A stretch of DNA of 64,000 bases, taken from contig NZ_VITA01000007.1 in assembly GCF_007827695.1 (NCBI RefSeq), positions 62,001 to 126,000 on the forward strand, written 5' to 3'. The notes beneath the pieces are model-generated. The model did no database searches, was not told the DNA's origin, and was given only the letters and a program-made list of their open reading frames with translations. How positions within the stretch are numbered: position 1 is the stretch's first letter; each line of letters begins with the position of its first letter. Shown here piece by piece: positions 39,012-47,778 of this stretch. The stretch is from Sinorhizobium medicae. GTDB taxonomy: Bacteria > Pseudomonadota > Alphaproteobacteria > Rhizobiales > Rhizobiaceae. The position numbers and the translations under genes are program-made.

Positions 39012-41473
39012 CCGGCTCTCCAGATCTCTCCGGCATATTGCCGGATCGTTCGATCGGATGAGAACCAGCCCATCCGGGCGGTATTGCGGACCGCCTTCGA
39101 ATACCAGGCGGCTGGCTTGGTCCAGAGCTGGTCGATTTCGCGCTGCGCCTTGGCGTAGGCTTCGAAATCGGCCGCAACCATGAACCAGTCGTGGTTATAG
39201 AGTCCGTCGACGAGGCCCGAGAAGCGATTTCGATCATCGGGGGAGAAGACGCCTGACGCGATCGCCGAGAGCGCTTGCGAGAGTTCACGCGAATTTTCGA
39301 TGATGGCGCGCGGATTGTGCCCTTCGGCCCGCGCCTTGCCCACGTCCTCGGCAGTCATGCCGAAGATCTGGATGTTCTCCTCTCCGACCCAGTCTCGCAT
39401 CTCGACATTAGCCCCGTCGAGCGTGCCGATGGTCAGCGCTCCGTTCAGGGCGAACTTCATGTTTCCGGTGCCCGACGCTTCCATGCCGGCCGTCGATATC
39501 TGCTCCGAAAGGTCGGCCGCCGGGACCATCACCTCCGCAAGCGAAACGTTGTAGTTCGGGATGAAGACGACTTTCAGGAGCCCGCGGACCGCCGGATCGT
39601 TGTTGATGACGCGGGCGATGTCATTGGCAAGTTTTATGATCAGCTTGGCGTTGTGGTAGCTTGGCGCCGCTTTTCCGGCGAAGAGCTTGACGCGCGGCAC
39701 CCAGTCGAGCTCGGGGTGTGAGCGGATCTGATCGTAAAGCGCCACGGCTTCGATAAGGTTCAGCAGCTGCCGCTTGTATTCGTGGATGCGCTTGATCTGG
39801 ATGTCGAACATCGCCGAGGGATCGAGCCGGATGCCGAGATTGGCCTGGATCAGCTTCGCAAGCCGCACTTTGTTGGCGCGTTTGACGGCTGCGAAACGCT
39901 CCTGGAAATCCGCGTTATCGGCAAAGGCGTCGAGCGCCTGAAGCGCCTCGGTATTGTCTATGAATTCGTCGCCGATCGCCTCGCGGATCAGACCGAACAG
40001 ATCCGGATTGCACTGCATGAGCCAACGTCGCGGCGTGATGCCGTTGGTCTTGTTGTTGATGCGGTCCGGATAGAGCGCATGCAGATCGGCGAAGACAGTT
40101 TCCTTCATCAGCTCGGTATGCAGAGCCGATACGCCGTTGATCGAGTGCGAGCCGACAAAGGCCAGATTGCCCATGCGGACGCGCCGCTCGCCCGTCTCGT
40201 CGATGAGCGAGATGTTGCGGATCGCCTCGTCCGTCGCGTACCTCACCCTGCGCGCTTCGATCAAAATCTTGGCGTTGATGGCGTAGACGATCTGCATGTG
40301 GCGAGGCAGCAGCCTCTCGAAGAGCGGAACCGGCCAGCTCTCGAGCGCTTCAGGCAGCAGGGTGTGGTTGGTATAGGAGAAGGTCCGTCGTGCGATGTCC
40401 CAGGACTGCTCGAAATCCAATCCGTGGACGTCGCTCAAAAGACGTACGAGTTCGGCCACGGAGACGGCTGGATGCGTGTCGTTGAGCTGAATGGCAACGG
40501 CATCGGGAAGCGACGTGAAATCCGGATATTGCTGCAGGTGCCGGCGCAGGATGTCCTGAAGCGAGGCGGAGGAAAAGAAATATTCCTGTCGGAGCCTGAG
40601 TTCCTGGCCGGCCGGCGTGGCGTCGGCCGGATAGAGCACGCGCGTCAGGCTTTCGGCCTTGTTGCTTTCGCGCAGAGCCCCGATATGGTCGCCCGCATTG
40701 AAGGCGTCCAGCAGGATCGGGTCGATCGGCTGCGCGGCCCAGAGGCGGAGCGTGTTAACACGCGTCGCCCGCCAGCCGACGGCGGGCGTATCGAAGGCGG
40801 TGGCGATGACGCGCTCAGCCGGCTTCCAAACGTAGCGCTGCACTTCCTCGTCGATGTTGACCGTTTCCACGCTGCCGCCATAGCCGATCTCGTAGGAGCA
40901 TTCGCGGCGTTCGAATTCCCAGGGGTTGCCATGGGCCAGCCACGTTTCCGGCAGTTCCACCTGCCAACCGTCGGCCATCTGCTGGCGAAAGAGACCGTGC
41001 ATGTAGCGGATGCCATAGCCATAGGCAGGCACGTCGACGGTCGCCATCGATTCCATGAAGCAGGCGGCGAGGCGGCCGAGACCGCCATTGCCGAGTGCCG
41101 CGTCCGGCTCGAGCGCGGCGATCACGTCGATATCCACACCAAGCGAAGCGAGGGCGTCCCGCATTTCGTCCATAAGCCCCAGATTCGTCATCGCATCGCG
41201 CATCATGCGGCCGATGAGGAACTCGAGCGACATGTAATAGACGCGCTTTGCACCGGTCGAGTAGGTCTTGCGGGTGGAATCCATCCATTTGTCGGTGATG
41301 CGGTCACGTGCGACGAGAATGGCGGCCGTCAGCCAGTCATGCGGCTTGGCGACTTTCGGATCCTTGCCGATGCGATACTTCAGGCGCTCGAGGATTTCGA
41401 CTGCAAGCTGGCTGGGTTCCGAGGATCTGGGGGCGGGTTGCGGCAGTTCGGTGTTGGAGAGCCGATTCATCAT
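39008..41473 (-). CDS. glgP: Glycogen phosphorylase
   Basis: A GT35 PLP enzyme (about 820 residues) releasing glucose-1-phosphate from glycogen. The PLP-lysine motif is EASGTGNMKFALNGALTIGT with IQIFGMTAEDV following. N-terminal catalytic parts are GNGGLGRLAACFMESMATVD and YGIRYMHGLFRQ. Start is ambiguous: ATG 41485, 41473 or 41470; 41473 has an AAGGG 13 nt upstream, 41485 is too close to it. First gene of the glg operon (glgP-B-C-A-pgm-glgX). Confidence 0.95.
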   Translation of the reverse strand: MMNRLSNTELPQPAPRSSEPSQLAVEILERLKYRIGKDPKVAKPHDWLTAAILVARDRITDKWMDSTRKTYSTGAKRVYYMSLEFLIGRMMRDAMTNLGLMDEMRDALASLGVDIDVIAALEPDAALGNGGLGRLAACFMESMATVDVPAYGYGIRYMHGLFRQQMADGWQVELPETWLAHGNPWEFERRECSYEIGYGGSVETVNIDEEVQRYVWKPAERVIATAFDTPAVGWRATRVNTLRLWAAQPIDPILLDAFNAGDHIGALRESNKAESLTRVLYPADATPAGQELRLRQEYFFSSASLQDILRRHLQQYPDFTSLPDAVAIQLNDTHPAVSVAELVRLLSDVHGLDFEQSWDIARRTFSYTNHTLLPEALESWPVPLFERLLPRHMQIVYAINAKILIEARRVRYATDEAIRNISLIDETGERRVRMGNLAFVGSHSINGVSALHTELMKETVFADLHALYPDRINNKTNGITPRRWLMQCNPDLFGLIREAIGDEFIDNTEALQALDAFADNADFQERFAAVKRANKVRLAKLIQANLGIRLDPSAMFDIQIKRIHEYKRQLLNLIEAVALYDQIRSHPELDWVPRVKLFAGKAAPSYHNAKLIIKLANDIARVINNDPAVRGLLKVVFIPNYNVSLAEVMVPAADLSEQISTAGMEASGTGNMKFALNGALTIGTLDGANVEMRDWVGEENIQIFGMTAEDVGKARAEGHNPRAIIENSRELSQALSAIASGVFSPDDRNRFSGLVDGLYNHDWFMVAADFEAYAKAQREIDQLWTKPAAWYSKAVRNTARMGWFSSDRTIRQYAGEIWRAG

Positions 41474-41536
41474 GAGAACTGTCATACCCTTATTGCATTT
41501 CGGAAGCCCCGGGTCGGAACCGACCAGGTCAAGGCA

Positions 41537-41565
41537 ATTTATGCATCGATCCGAAGCGCTTGCAA
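41537..41565 (-). promoter_or_regulatory. Candidate promoter of the glg operon with a central AAGCGCTT palindrome
   Basis: On the minus strand TTGCAA (41565-41560), 17-bp spacer and ATAAAT (41542-41537). The spacer begins with GCGCTT so that the -35 end and spacer make AAGCGCTT, a perfect 8-bp palindrome of the kind LacI-family regulators bind. Confidence 0.45.
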
Positions 41566-41628
41566 CAGGTGTTTTTAAAAGGATTAAAACAGCAGATGCT
41601 TGACAGCACCCACTTGTGGTAGCAGCCG

Positions 41629-41657
41629 AATCAAAAGGCAGCCCGGCAAAACCGGGC
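41629..41657 (-). terminator. Intrinsic terminator after the VWA gene
   Basis: On the minus strand GCCCGG (41657-41652), TTTTG loop, CCGGGC (41646-41641), then TGCCTTTTGATT. It separates the VWA gene (stop at 41681) from the glg promoter. Confidence 0.7.
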
Positions 41658-41680
41658 GCCACTTGAGCTGGACTTCAGGA

Positions 41681-42940
41681 TCATTTCGTCAAGCGGGATA
41701 CCGACGCGGCCGCGCGTTCGCCGATCGCCTTGAAGGCGGCGACGAGATCGGACGCCTCCTCCGCTTCGAAATAGTGGGAGGAAGACGAAGCACAGGACTT
41801 CAGCAGCTTCTGGCCGCGATCCGGCGCCATGAATGCAACGCTGTAGATCTGGACCTTGCTTGCTTTGGCTGTGTCGCACCACTGCCTGGTGACGGTGTCG
41901 TCATTGGCATGGTTGTTTTCGCCATCGGTCATGAACACGATGTACTTCGTCGGCACCTGACCGTTCTTTGCACCGTGCTCGCTGTCTTCCGCAGCGTTGG
42001 TGACCTTCTGGAACGCGGTCTTGAAGGCGTTGCCGGAGGCGGTCCCGCCTATGGCGACCAGGGCGTCGACATAACCGGCTGCACCTCTCGTTCCCCAGGA
42101 AAGACTGCTCGCCGCGTCCTGGGCGGAATTGTAGGAGATCGCACCGGTGCGGACATAGGCCGATTCCGGGTCCGCCGTGACAAGCTGGGCGAGGAGGTCG
42201 CCAACCGCTGTCTTCAGGGCATCAATCTTCGTTACATAGCAGGGGCCGGTAGCCTTGAGGTCCGGATACTTGCTCCAGTTCGCCTCCGTGTAGTTGGGGC
42301 ATTTCGCCTTGCCTGTGTTTATCGTGTTGGTTTTCCACGCCATCGACCCGGACCGGTCGAGCACCAGATACATGGACAGGGCGTTCTTGCTCTCCGTCGC
42401 GCTCTCGGCGGTGGATCGGGTTTCGATCTCGATCGACTCCGGGCCGAGCAGACGCGTCATGGCATTGAACTGGAGCAGGTGCTTGTTGGCGACGGTAACC
42501 TGGAAAGACTTCCCCTTTGCACCGTTCGGCGTCGCGGTGATGTCGATTTCCGTAGCATTCACATCCTCCCACCGGGGCGTCGCAGGTACTTCGTCATCCG
42601 CATTCCCGCCGCCGCGCGCCCCTATCGACGGCCCCTCGTCCGGGAGGTCCGACGCGGTCGCCGCTGCCGCCTGCGTCTTCAGGAACTTGCGCGCGAGGTC
42701 CTTTGCCTCTTCGATGTCTGGCCTCGCGTCGGATACGAGAGCGGAGGCGGCCGCGAGCGCTGCCGCGTCGGTTGCGTCCTGAAGCTGGTTCTTGGTCATC
42801 AGCATGTTGGCGACGTCGACGGATACCCCGCCGACGGCAAGGAGTAGCGGCGCGACCAGCGCCGTCATCATCCCGAAATTCCCGCCTCGATCCCGCAGCA
42901 TCCTCATGAAGGACAGGCCTGCATTGTTACGTCTTCCCAT
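41681..42940 (-). CDS. TadE/TadG-like pilus assembly protein with VWA domain
   Basis: A 419-residue protein. The N-terminal membrane anchor is GGNFGMMTALVAPLLLAVGG, typical of TadE/TadG Flp-pilus-like proteins, followed by NQLQDATDAAALAAASAL. A von Willebrand A domain covers about residues 205-410, with the metal-site motif LVLDRSGSMAWK and later VFMTDGENNH. It should face the periplasm, tethered by one helix. No tad/cpa pilus genes are nearby, so this may be a stand-alone copy. The start at 42940 (MGRRNNAG) has GGGGTGG upstream. Confidence 0.85.
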   Translation of the reverse strand: MGRRNNAGLSFMRMLRDRGGNFGMMTALVAPLLLAVGGVSVDVANMLMTKNQLQDATDAAALAAASALVSDARPDIEEAKDLARKFLKTQAAAATASDLPDEGPSIGARGGGNADDEVPATPRWEDVNATEIDITATPNGAKGKSFQVTVANKHLLQFNAMTRLLGPESIEIETRSTAESATESKNALSMYLVLDRSGSMAWKTNTINTGKAKCPNYTEANWSKYPDLKATGPCYVTKIDALKTAVGDLLAQLVTADPESAYVRTGAISYNSAQDAASSLSWGTRGAAGYVDALVAIGGTASGNAFKTAFQKVTNAAEDSEHGAKNGQVPTKYIVFMTDGENNHANDDTVTRQWCDTAKASKVQIYSVAFMAPDRGQKLLKSCASSSSHYFEAEEASDLVAAFKAIGERAAASVSRLTK

Positions 42941-43090
42941 TGTTGCCACCCCAGAAGAACAGATCCGCAAACTCGGGACGACAAATACGGCGGAGACGTT
43001 ACTTTCCCATTCCGGCAGTCGGTGCAATTTTATCCAACTGCCGAAAAAACCTCTGCTTATTCTGGGGTTCCTTGAATGGCCGCTTGTGCG

Positions 43091-43114
43091 GGAACGGGAC
43101 GCCTGTCCCGTTCC
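43091..43114 (-). terminator. Perfect 10-bp hairpin after the transglutaminase gene
   Basis: GGAACGGGAC (43091-43100) and GTCCCGTTCC (43105-43114) with a 4-nt loop, starting 3 nt after the minus-strand stop at 43118. No U-run follows. Confidence 0.55.
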
Positions 43115-43117
43115 GGG

Positions 43118-43996
43118 TCATCCGACTGGAACGACGTCGACGGCCTGTTCCGTCGTGTGACTGCCGTAGCCTTTCAGCACCCCGATCACCGGTGCCACGT
43201 CGCCGTAATCGCGGCCATGGCCGACCACGATGTGGTCGGTGCCGGCGCGAATATCATTGGTCGGATCGAGTTCGAGCCAGCCGCAGTTGGTGCCGCACCA
43301 GAAACGGACCCATGCATGCATGGCATCGGCGCCTTCGAGCCGCTCCTGGCCCGGCGGCGGCAGGGTTCTTAGGAACCCGCTGACATAGCCGGCCGGGATA
43401 CCGAGACTGCGCAGCGCCACGATCATCACATGGGCGAAGTCCTGGCAGACGCCGCGCTTCAGCTCGAAGGTTTGCGCGGCCGTGGTGTTCACGGTCGTTG
43501 CCTCGGCGTCGTAGACGAAGTCTCGATGGATGCGATTACAGATGCTGGCCCCGATCTGCTCGATCGTCATGTTTTCGCCGGCGATGGCGCGGGCATAGGC
43601 GGCGATCTCCGGCACGGCCGGCAGGAGCGGACTTGGACCGATGAAATGATGGGGAGATTCCGAATCGACGGACCACAAGCCGGCAAGCTCGGCGGGAAGG
43701 GCGCCGAGCGGAGGTGACAGATCGGCCGTGATCGCAGGCGTCTCCGCCTGAATGCGCGCTTTCATGAGGATGACGAGATGATCGTGCGCGGATCGGAACA
43801 GGATGGACGTCGTATGATTGGCAAAGAAGTCCCTGCCTTCCAGCCGCTCGTCTGGCGCCGGCTGGCAAGTCACCGATCCCGCAACGAGACGCTGGCGCTC
43901 GGGAATGGAGACAGGCAGTACGCGCACGAGATGCCTGCCGCCGCTTACCGGAGCCTCGTAACCGTAGGTGATCTTCAGGCTGATGTCATAGAGCAT
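43118..43996 (-). CDS. Transglutaminase-family cysteine protease-like protein
   Basis: A 292-residue protein with an N-terminal beta domain (MLYDISLKITYGYEAPVSGG, bacterial transglutaminase N-terminal family) and a C-terminal transglutaminase-like core. The catalytic triad is visible: Cys in ELKRGVCQDFAHVMIVALRS (about 165), His in ADAMHAWVRFWCG and Asp in WLELDPTNDIRAG. No signal peptide. The start at 43996 has GGAGG 8 nt upstream; an in-frame ATG at 44011 overlaps the upstream stop. It is coupled to the ATP-grasp/alpha-E gene, a partnership known from comparative genomics as a predicted peptide-synthesis or modification system without assigned substrate. Confidence 0.88.
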   Translation of the reverse strand: MLYDISLKITYGYEAPVSGGRHLVRVLPVSIPERQRLVAGSVTCQPAPDERLEGRDFFANHTTSILFRSAHDHLVILMKARIQAETPAITADLSPPLGALPAELAGLWSVDSESPHHFIGPSPLLPAVPEIAAYARAIAGENMTIEQIGASICNRIHRDFVYDAEATTVNTTAAQTFELKRGVCQDFAHVMIVALRSLGIPAGYVSGFLRTLPPPGQERLEGADAMHAWVRFWCGTNCGWLELDPTNDIRAGTDHIVVGHGRDYGDVAPVIGVLKGYGSHTTEQAVDVVPVG

Positions 43997-44010
43997 GGAA
44001 CCCGCCTCCA

Positions 44011-46419
44011 TCAGCCGAGATAGGTCTGCGCAAGCAGGTCCGAGAGCCCCTGGAGATCCTGCTCGAGCCGGCTGTAGACGGCCATGTCCATCGCCTCCGG
44101 AGTCATGATCGCAAGTCCGGAATGAAGCCGCATCGTTTCACGGCAGAAGCGCGACATCTGCCCGTTGACGAAGGCGTTCGGCAGAAGCTCGACCTCTTTC
44201 TTGATTTCGTTGAGCTGATAAAGGATCGAGCGCGGATTGAGGGCGTCGAGCGCCAGGAGGTCGGTCACCGTCGGTGCCGCCGTGTTGACGTTGTAGCGTC
44301 TGCGATGCGTCATGACGCTGTCGCCGATCTCCAGCAGCATGTCATAGGCCCCATCGGGAGCCTCCGGTCCGGACATGTGTCCGAGCAGCCCCGTCATCTG
44401 GAGGCCGCGTTCGAGATAACGCCCGATCGACAGGAATCGCCAGCCGGTGAAGCGATACATGTTCTCGTGCACCAGACCCGCAAACCCGGCGAGCTTTCGC
44501 AGGAGGATTGTCATCGCGTGGGTGGCGTCGTCGCCCGCCTGTACGCTCGCGTGGAATTTCCGCGCCGTTTTCGACAGGTCGTTAAGCGCGAGCCAGCCGT
44601 CAGGCGAGAAGCGGTCGCGGATGTTGCCGGCACTGGAAAGAGCGCTGTCGATGCTGGAAAGCAGATTGCCCGGCACCGGCTGCCGGGTGTCGATGCCGTG
44701 CGCGGCGAGATAGTCGCTCACATCCTTCAGAAGCGGCATGTTCGGATCTGCGGATTCGGCGAAACGTCCGTGCCAGGCGCGCAGAATCCTCAGGGTTCCC
44801 TCGGCCCGTTCGATATAACGGCCGAGCCAGAAGAGATTGTCCGCAGCGCGGCTGGGCAGGCTGCCGGGCAGGTTTCGGGTGAAGCTCTCTTCCGCAGGAA
44901 GCAAGGTCGTGCGGTCGACGGGCTTGTCGCTTACGATCCAGACGTCGGCGGCGGTGCCGCCGGCCTGCATTGCGATCGCTGCCACATCGTCGCCGGTGCC
45001 GATCCGAGCGAACCCACCCGGCATGATCTGCCAACCATCGCGCGTACGCGCGGCGAAGACCCGAAGGCTCATCGGCCGGGGCGTGAGCCGGCCATGAGCC
45101 CAGGCCGGCGTCGTCGAGAGCGTGACGACCTCCTGGCCCACCAGCTTTCCGCCGTCCGAGGTGAGCCATTCCCCGATTGAGGTTTTGGCGCTCTCGCGCA
45201 GCGAGGCGCCGAGTATCGATTGTCCGTCGTCGTCGAAAAAGGGGCGCGTCGAATAGGCGGGGCCGATCACCATACGCTCGATATTGTTCGCGACATGCCG
45301 GCGTTCGGCTTCCTGTCCGCACCACCAGGTGGCGATCGAAGGCAGCTTCTGTTCCTCACCGAGCAGATGACGGCAGATAGATGGCATGAAAGCCATAAAA
45401 GCGCGTGCTTCCAGAATACCGGAGCCGAGTGCGTTCACGACCGAAACCGAGCCGCTTCTGATTGCCTCGACGATACCAGGCGTTCCGATATGCGACGACT
45501 GGTTGAGCTCCAGGGGATCGGCGAAGGATGCGTCGAGGCGGCGCCAGAGCACGCCCACGGGTTTAAGGCCGGCCACCGTCCGCACCATGACGCGCCCGCC
45601 GACGACGGTCAGATCCTCGCCTTCGAGCAGCATGAAGCCGAGATAGCGAGCGATATAGGCATGCTCGAAATAAGTTTCGTTGGCGATGCCCGGCGAGAGC
45701 ACGGCGATGCGGTCGTCCGCATGCTGCTTATGCTCCTGCAGCGTGTCGCGGAAGGCACCGAAGAATCCCGCCAGCCGATGGACATGGCTTTCGGCATAAA
45801 GGTCCGAGAAGGCGCGAGTCGTCGCCACCCGGTTCTCGAGTGCGAAGCCGGCGCCGGATGGTGCTTCGGTCCGGTCGGAAAGCACCCACCAATTGCCGTC
45901 GGGACCACGCCCGATTTCGAAGGAGCAGAAATGCAGGAAATGTCCATTGGCCGGTTTGATGCCGACGATCGGCCGCAGAAACTCAGGATTGGAGGCGACG
46001 AGCGCGGGGGGCAGCAGACCTCCCTTGACCAACCGGTTCTCGCCATAAACGTCGGCAAGCACCCGCTCGAGCAGTTCTGCCCGCTGGACGAGCCCGGTGG
46101 AAACGGTCGCCCATTCCGTCTCGTCTATCAGTACGGGAATGTGCGAGAGCGGCCAGCTTCGCTCGGAATTCTCCTTGCCGTAGGCACGATAGAAGACACC
46201 CGCGTCACGCAGATACCGGTCTGCCCGGGAGAAGCGGTCGGCAAGGTTTGCCTCGTTCATGGACCCAAGCGTTGCGAGCAGCCGCTGCCACACCGGCCGG
46301 ACATTGCCGTCTGCGCCGAGCATTTCGTCGGCGATGCCGGGCAAGGCGCGATAGCCCAATGCGGGGCCGCCGCCATACCGGCTCGCCTCTTCCGGCACTG
46401 CCGTCTGCTTCTTCGCCAT
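44011..46419 (-). CDS. Fused circularly permuted ATP-grasp and alpha-E domain protein
   Basis: An 802-residue fusion. Residues about 1-490 are a circularly permuted type 2 ATP-grasp (FCSFEIGRGPDGNWWVLSDR, YFEHAYIARYLGFMLLEGED, SGILEARAFMAFMPSICRHL); about 500-802 is an alpha-E helical domain (SRAADNLFWLGRYIERAEGT, NMYRFTGWRFLSIGRYLERG). In many bacteria these are separate adjacent genes. ATP-grasp ligases join a carboxylate to an amine, so the pair probably makes an amide or peptide bond; the alpha-E partner is of unknown role. Its stop and the transglutaminase ATG at 44011 touch (TGATGG). The ATP-grasp/alpha-E/transglutaminase set recurs, but its product is unknown. Confidence 0.88.
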   Translation of the reverse strand: MAKKQTAVPEEASRYGGGPALGYRALPGIADEMLGADGNVRPVWQRLLATLGSMNEANLADRFSRADRYLRDAGVFYRAYGKENSERSWPLSHIPVLIDETEWATVSTGLVQRAELLERVLADVYGENRLVKGGLLPPALVASNPEFLRPIVGIKPANGHFLHFCSFEIGRGPDGNWWVLSDRTEAPSGAGFALENRVATTRAFSDLYAESHVHRLAGFFGAFRDTLQEHKQHADDRIAVLSPGIANETYFEHAYIARYLGFMLLEGEDLTVVGGRVMVRTVAGLKPVGVLWRRLDASFADPLELNQSSHIGTPGIVEAIRSGSVSVVNALGSGILEARAFMAFMPSICRHLLGEEQKLPSIATWWCGQEAERRHVANNIERMVIGPAYSTRPFFDDDGQSILGASLRESAKTSIGEWLTSDGGKLVGQEVVTLSTTPAWAHGRLTPRPMSLRVFAARTRDGWQIMPGGFARIGTGDDVAAIAMQAGGTAADVWIVSDKPVDRTTLLPAEESFTRNLPGSLPSRAADNLFWLGRYIERAEGTLRILRAWHGRFAESADPNMPLLKDVSDYLAAHGIDTRQPVPGNLLSSIDSALSSAGNIRDRFSPDGWLALNDLSKTARKFHASVQAGDDATHAMTILLRKLAGFAGLVHENMYRFTGWRFLSIGRYLERGLQMTGLLGHMSGPEAPDGAYDMLLEIGDSVMTHRRRYNVNTAAPTVTDLLALDALNPRSILYQLNEIKKEVELLPNAFVNGQMSRFCRETMRLHSGLAIMTPEAMDMAVYSRLEQDLQGLSDLLAQTYLG

Positions 46420-46586
46420 TCAAACTCCTGCCGGACACCTGCAACCGAGGAGCGCAACATTGTAGATCGCTCGATTCGAGCGTTTACCATAAAAATTGAA
46501 TGTATCGCTGACGAAGTTTCAGTACGTGATGGGAAAAAATTCACCTGGTGTGCCCGCCATGCCGCGTGGCTCCTTGGCGGCCGCGC

Positions 46587-46615
46587 CGGCCGAAACCGTT
46601 GGACGGTTCCGGCCG
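46587..46615 (-). terminator. Long hairpin after the aldo/keto reductase
   Basis: CGGCCGAAACCGT (46587-46599) and ACGGTTCCGGCCG (46603-46615) pair over 13 bp with one mismatch and a 3-nt loop, 24 nt after the reductase stop. No U-run. The remaining 46420-46586 holds no gene. Confidence 0.5.
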
Positions 46616-46639
46616 CGTTCCAAGGCGATCTCCCGCCGG

Positions 46640-47674
46640 TCAGACGGCCGGAGGATTGATCCGGGCAAAGCCTTCCTGCCTGAAATAGGGGAAGTAGGGG
46701 TAGGGAGCAGTCGTCGCACTCGCGGCGTCGAGGCGGGCTACCTCATCGGCCGAGAGCGACCAGCCGACCGCTCCGAGGTTCTGCCGAAGCTGCTCTTCAT
46801 TGCGCGCGCCGATGATGACGCTCGAAACGGATGGACGCCGGAGGAGCCAGTTGATGGCGATTTGCGGGACCGTTTTGCCGGTTTCCTGCGCGATAGCATC
46901 GAGAACGTCAACGATATCGTATAGCTTTTCCTCATCGACGGGCGGCCCGAAGGCGGCGGTTTCGTGCAGGCGGCTGCCCTGCGGCCAGGGCTCGCCACGG
47001 CGGATCTTACCGGTGAGCCGCCCCCAACCGAGCGGGCTCCAGACGAGTGCGCCGACGCCCTGATCGAGACCGAGCGGCATCAGTTCCCATTCATAGTCGC
47101 GGCCGGCCAGCGAATAGTAGACCTGGTTGGCGACGTAGCGAGGATAGCCATGCCGATCGGCGACAGCGAGCGATTTCATCAGCTGCCAACCGGAAAAGTT
47201 GGAAACACCGACATAGCGCAGTTTGCCGGAGCGCACGAGCGTGTCGAGGGTAGACAGCACTTCTTCGACGGGCGTCCCCGCATCAAAGGCGTGGAGCTGA
47301 AGCAGGTCGATATAGTCGGTTCCGAGCCGCTTCAGCGCGTGATCCACACCGCGGATCAAGCGCGAGCGCGACGAGCCGGCGTCGTTAGGCCCATCTCCCG
47401 TGGGGAGCGTCAGTTTCGTCGACAGGATCACGTCGTCGCGCCGTCCCCGGATCGCCGCTCCGAGGACATCCTCCGAAGCGCCGTCGGAATAGACATCCGC
47501 CGTGTCGAAAAGATTGACGCCCGCCTCGAGACAGATGTCGATGAGGCGCCGGGCTTCTTCCGTGTCCGTACTGCCCCAGGCGCTAAAGAGTGGCCCCTTG
47601 CCTCCGAATGTGCCCGCACCAAAGCTGAGGGCCGGTACTTTCAGTCCGGAGGAACCAAGCCGTCTATATTCCAT
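46640..47674 (-). CDS. Aldo/keto reductase
   Basis: A 344-residue NADPH-dependent reductase with the barrel signatures GVNLFDTADVYSDGASEDVL (catalytic Asp/Tyr, about 50-70), STKLTLPTGDG (Lys), DLLQLHAFDAGTPVEEVL (His) and the C-terminal cofactor site SSVIIGARNEEQLRQNLGAV. Its substrate is an unspecified aldehyde or ketone. It is divergent from the LysR regulator (104 bp), which probably controls it. Confidence 0.92.
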   Translation of the reverse strand: MEYRRLGSSGLKVPALSFGAGTFGGKGPLFSAWGSTDTEEARRLIDICLEAGVNLFDTADVYSDGASEDVLGAAIRGRRDDVILSTKLTLPTGDGPNDAGSSRSRLIRGVDHALKRLGTDYIDLLQLHAFDAGTPVEEVLSTLDTLVRSGKLRYVGVSNFSGWQLMKSLAVADRHGYPRYVANQVYYSLAGRDYEWELMPLGLDQGVGALVWSPLGWGRLTGKIRRGEPWPQGSRLHETAAFGPPVDEEKLYDIVDVLDAIAQETGKTVPQIAINWLLRRPSVSSVIIGARNEEQLRQNLGAVGWSLSADEVARLDAASATTAPYPYFPYFRQEGFARINPPAV

Positions 47675-47778
47675 TTCGCAACTCCATTCTTGACAATGAA
47701 CTGGTTACACGAAGATGGAGCCTCTGGCACTTTGGATATAGGCTGCTAAAAGGAATATTATCTGTGAGCTGAATTCAT

